From the IMG/VR virus record IMGVR_UViG_3300046467_001943, positions 1-20,159 of that record: DNA of 20,159 bases. One strand, 5' to 3'. This DNA comes from a virus. The notes under the pieces are model-generated. The model searched no databases and was not told where the DNA came from. It saw nothing but the letters and a program-made list of their open reading frames with translations. Position 1 is the first letter of the stretch, and every line of letters starts with the position of its first letter. The position numbers were made by a program, and so were the translations under genes. Below, one piece after another: positions 19,528 to 20,159 of the stretch.

Positions 19528-20159
19528 GCTGGTGATGGTTCTCTCTAGCAATGACTCACAATTCCGGAAGGGGATGAAGGCGACCCTCGCTCATGCCGAG
19601 CGGTCGATGAAGCGGGCGAGCGCACGCTTCGGACGGATGGGTCGCCAGATGTCCATGTCCCTGACTGCTCCTCTCGTTCTGATGGGAATTGCGTCGGTCA
19701 AGGCGTTCGCCGTGCAGGAGAAGGCGGAGAAAAAACTTCACGCCGCACTGAAGGCATCCGGCCAGGAAGCCGACAAGAATCTTGCCCGCTTCAAGGCGCA
19801 AGCCTCCGCCATTCAAGCGGTCACCGTGGTTGGGGACGAGCTCTCAATCTCCCTTGCCACCACCGCGACCGCGATGGGAATTCAAGCCCACCAACTGGAC
19901 GCCGTGATTCGGGGCGCGATCGGACTGAGCAAGGCGTTCGACATGGATCTCAACACGTCGATCAAAGCCGCCGCGGCTTCCTTGCAAGGCAAGACCGAAT
20001 TGCTCACCCGATACATCCCGACGCTCTCCCAGGTCGAAGGGGAGGCGAACAAGGTCGCCTTCGTGATGGACAAAATGGCGCAAGGGTTCGCGATCGCGAC
20101 GGCGGAAGCTGAGACCACCGAAGGGAAACTCATCCAGATGAAAAACACCTTCGGAGATC
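19505..20159 (+). CDS. Tail tape measure protein (partial, runs off right edge)
   Basis: The frame from ATG 19505 stays open for 218 codons to the window end. AAAAGGAGAAAGG lies just upstream as a ribosome binding site. The N-terminus, LVMVLSSNDSQFRKGMKATL, then FGRMGRQMSMSLTAPLVLMG and KAFAVQEKAEKKLHAALKAS, is typical of siphovirus tape measure proteins with an 'F...l........~~..g..ls..lt.pl~~~g..a~k.a' pattern. The region after residue 80 (QAVTVVGDELS, AIGLSKAFDMDLNTSIKAAA) also matches. It sets tail length and is chaperoned by the products encoded just before. It overlaps the chaperone long form by 23 bases. Confidence 0.88.
   Translation, partial: MAATTMGKLVMVLSSNDSQFRKGMKATLAHAERSMKRASARFGRMGRQMSMSLTAPLVLMGIASVKAFAVQEKAEKKLHAALKASGQEADKNLARFKAQASAIQAVTVVGDELSISLATTATAMGIQAHQLDAVIRGAIGLSKAFDMDLNTSIKAAAASLQGKTELLTRYIPTLSQVEGEANKVAFVMDKMAQGFAIATAEAETTEGKLIQMKNTFGD

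Noticed and set aside
1-20159. CRISPR array, insertion sequence or diversity-generating retroelement
   Set aside because: No regularly spaced repeats, transposase or reverse transcriptase sequences were seen.

Overview
The window reads as the left end of an integrated tailed phage (Caudoviricetes, HK97-type siphovirus) joined to a short piece of bacterial chromosome. The only gene I assign to the host is at the left edge. It is the start of a minus-strand secreted protein whose signal peptide and mature N-terminus resemble PEP-CTERM-type extracellular proteins. With the GC-rich coding sequence, this loosely suggests a Verrucomicrobiota/Planctomycetota-like host, but the sequence alone does not settle it. 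No integrase, tRNA or CRISPR array was seen, so the attachment site and integrase remain unlocated.

Layout. 1-174: host-like partial gene. 175-675: no convincing protein gene. The right half of this stretch looks like a structured RNA (about 495-718) with a candidate promoter and a clear intrinsic terminator. 676-963 (minus): a ribbon-helix-helix protein, divergent from the phage operon across an AT-rich control region (964-1148) that carries an inverted repeat. 1149-5329: an early operon of mostly overlapping genes. It encodes a small DNA-binding protein, two small membrane proteins, a conserved phage protein next to a RecE-like PD-(D/E)XK exonuclease, a second small PD-(D/E)XK nuclease, a winged-helix protein, a replication-initiator-like protein and several unknowns. 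5339-6776: a right-handed beta-helix protein followed by an M15 peptidase, a probable endolysin. 6779-8827: an HNH nuclease, a striking cluster of GGGAATTCCC palindromes, and a ParB-domain/DNA methyltransferase fusion.

8851-20159 is a textbook HK97-like morphogenesis module. In order it holds terminase small (P27 family) and large subunits, a small HTH gene, portal, ClpP-like prohead protease, major capsid protein, two small Lys-tailed proteins, a gp6-like connector, a head-tail adaptor, an unusual structural protein with a C-terminal lectin-like domain, a gp10-like protein, a DUF3168-like tail terminator, the tail tube, a tail assembly chaperone pair made by -1 frameshifting at GGGAAAG (the heptamer used by lambda G/T), and the start of the tape measure gene, which runs off the right edge.

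The early genes would handle control, recombination and replication. The middle genes would handle lysis and DNA modification. The late genes package DNA and build the head, neck and tail. The points most worth a second look are the structured RNA at the left end, the palindrome cluster in front of the methyltransferase, the frameshift cassette and the chain of tiny coupled reading frames before it, strong hairpins directly after the capsid and tail tube genes, and the beta-helix and lectin-like proteins in unusual positions.
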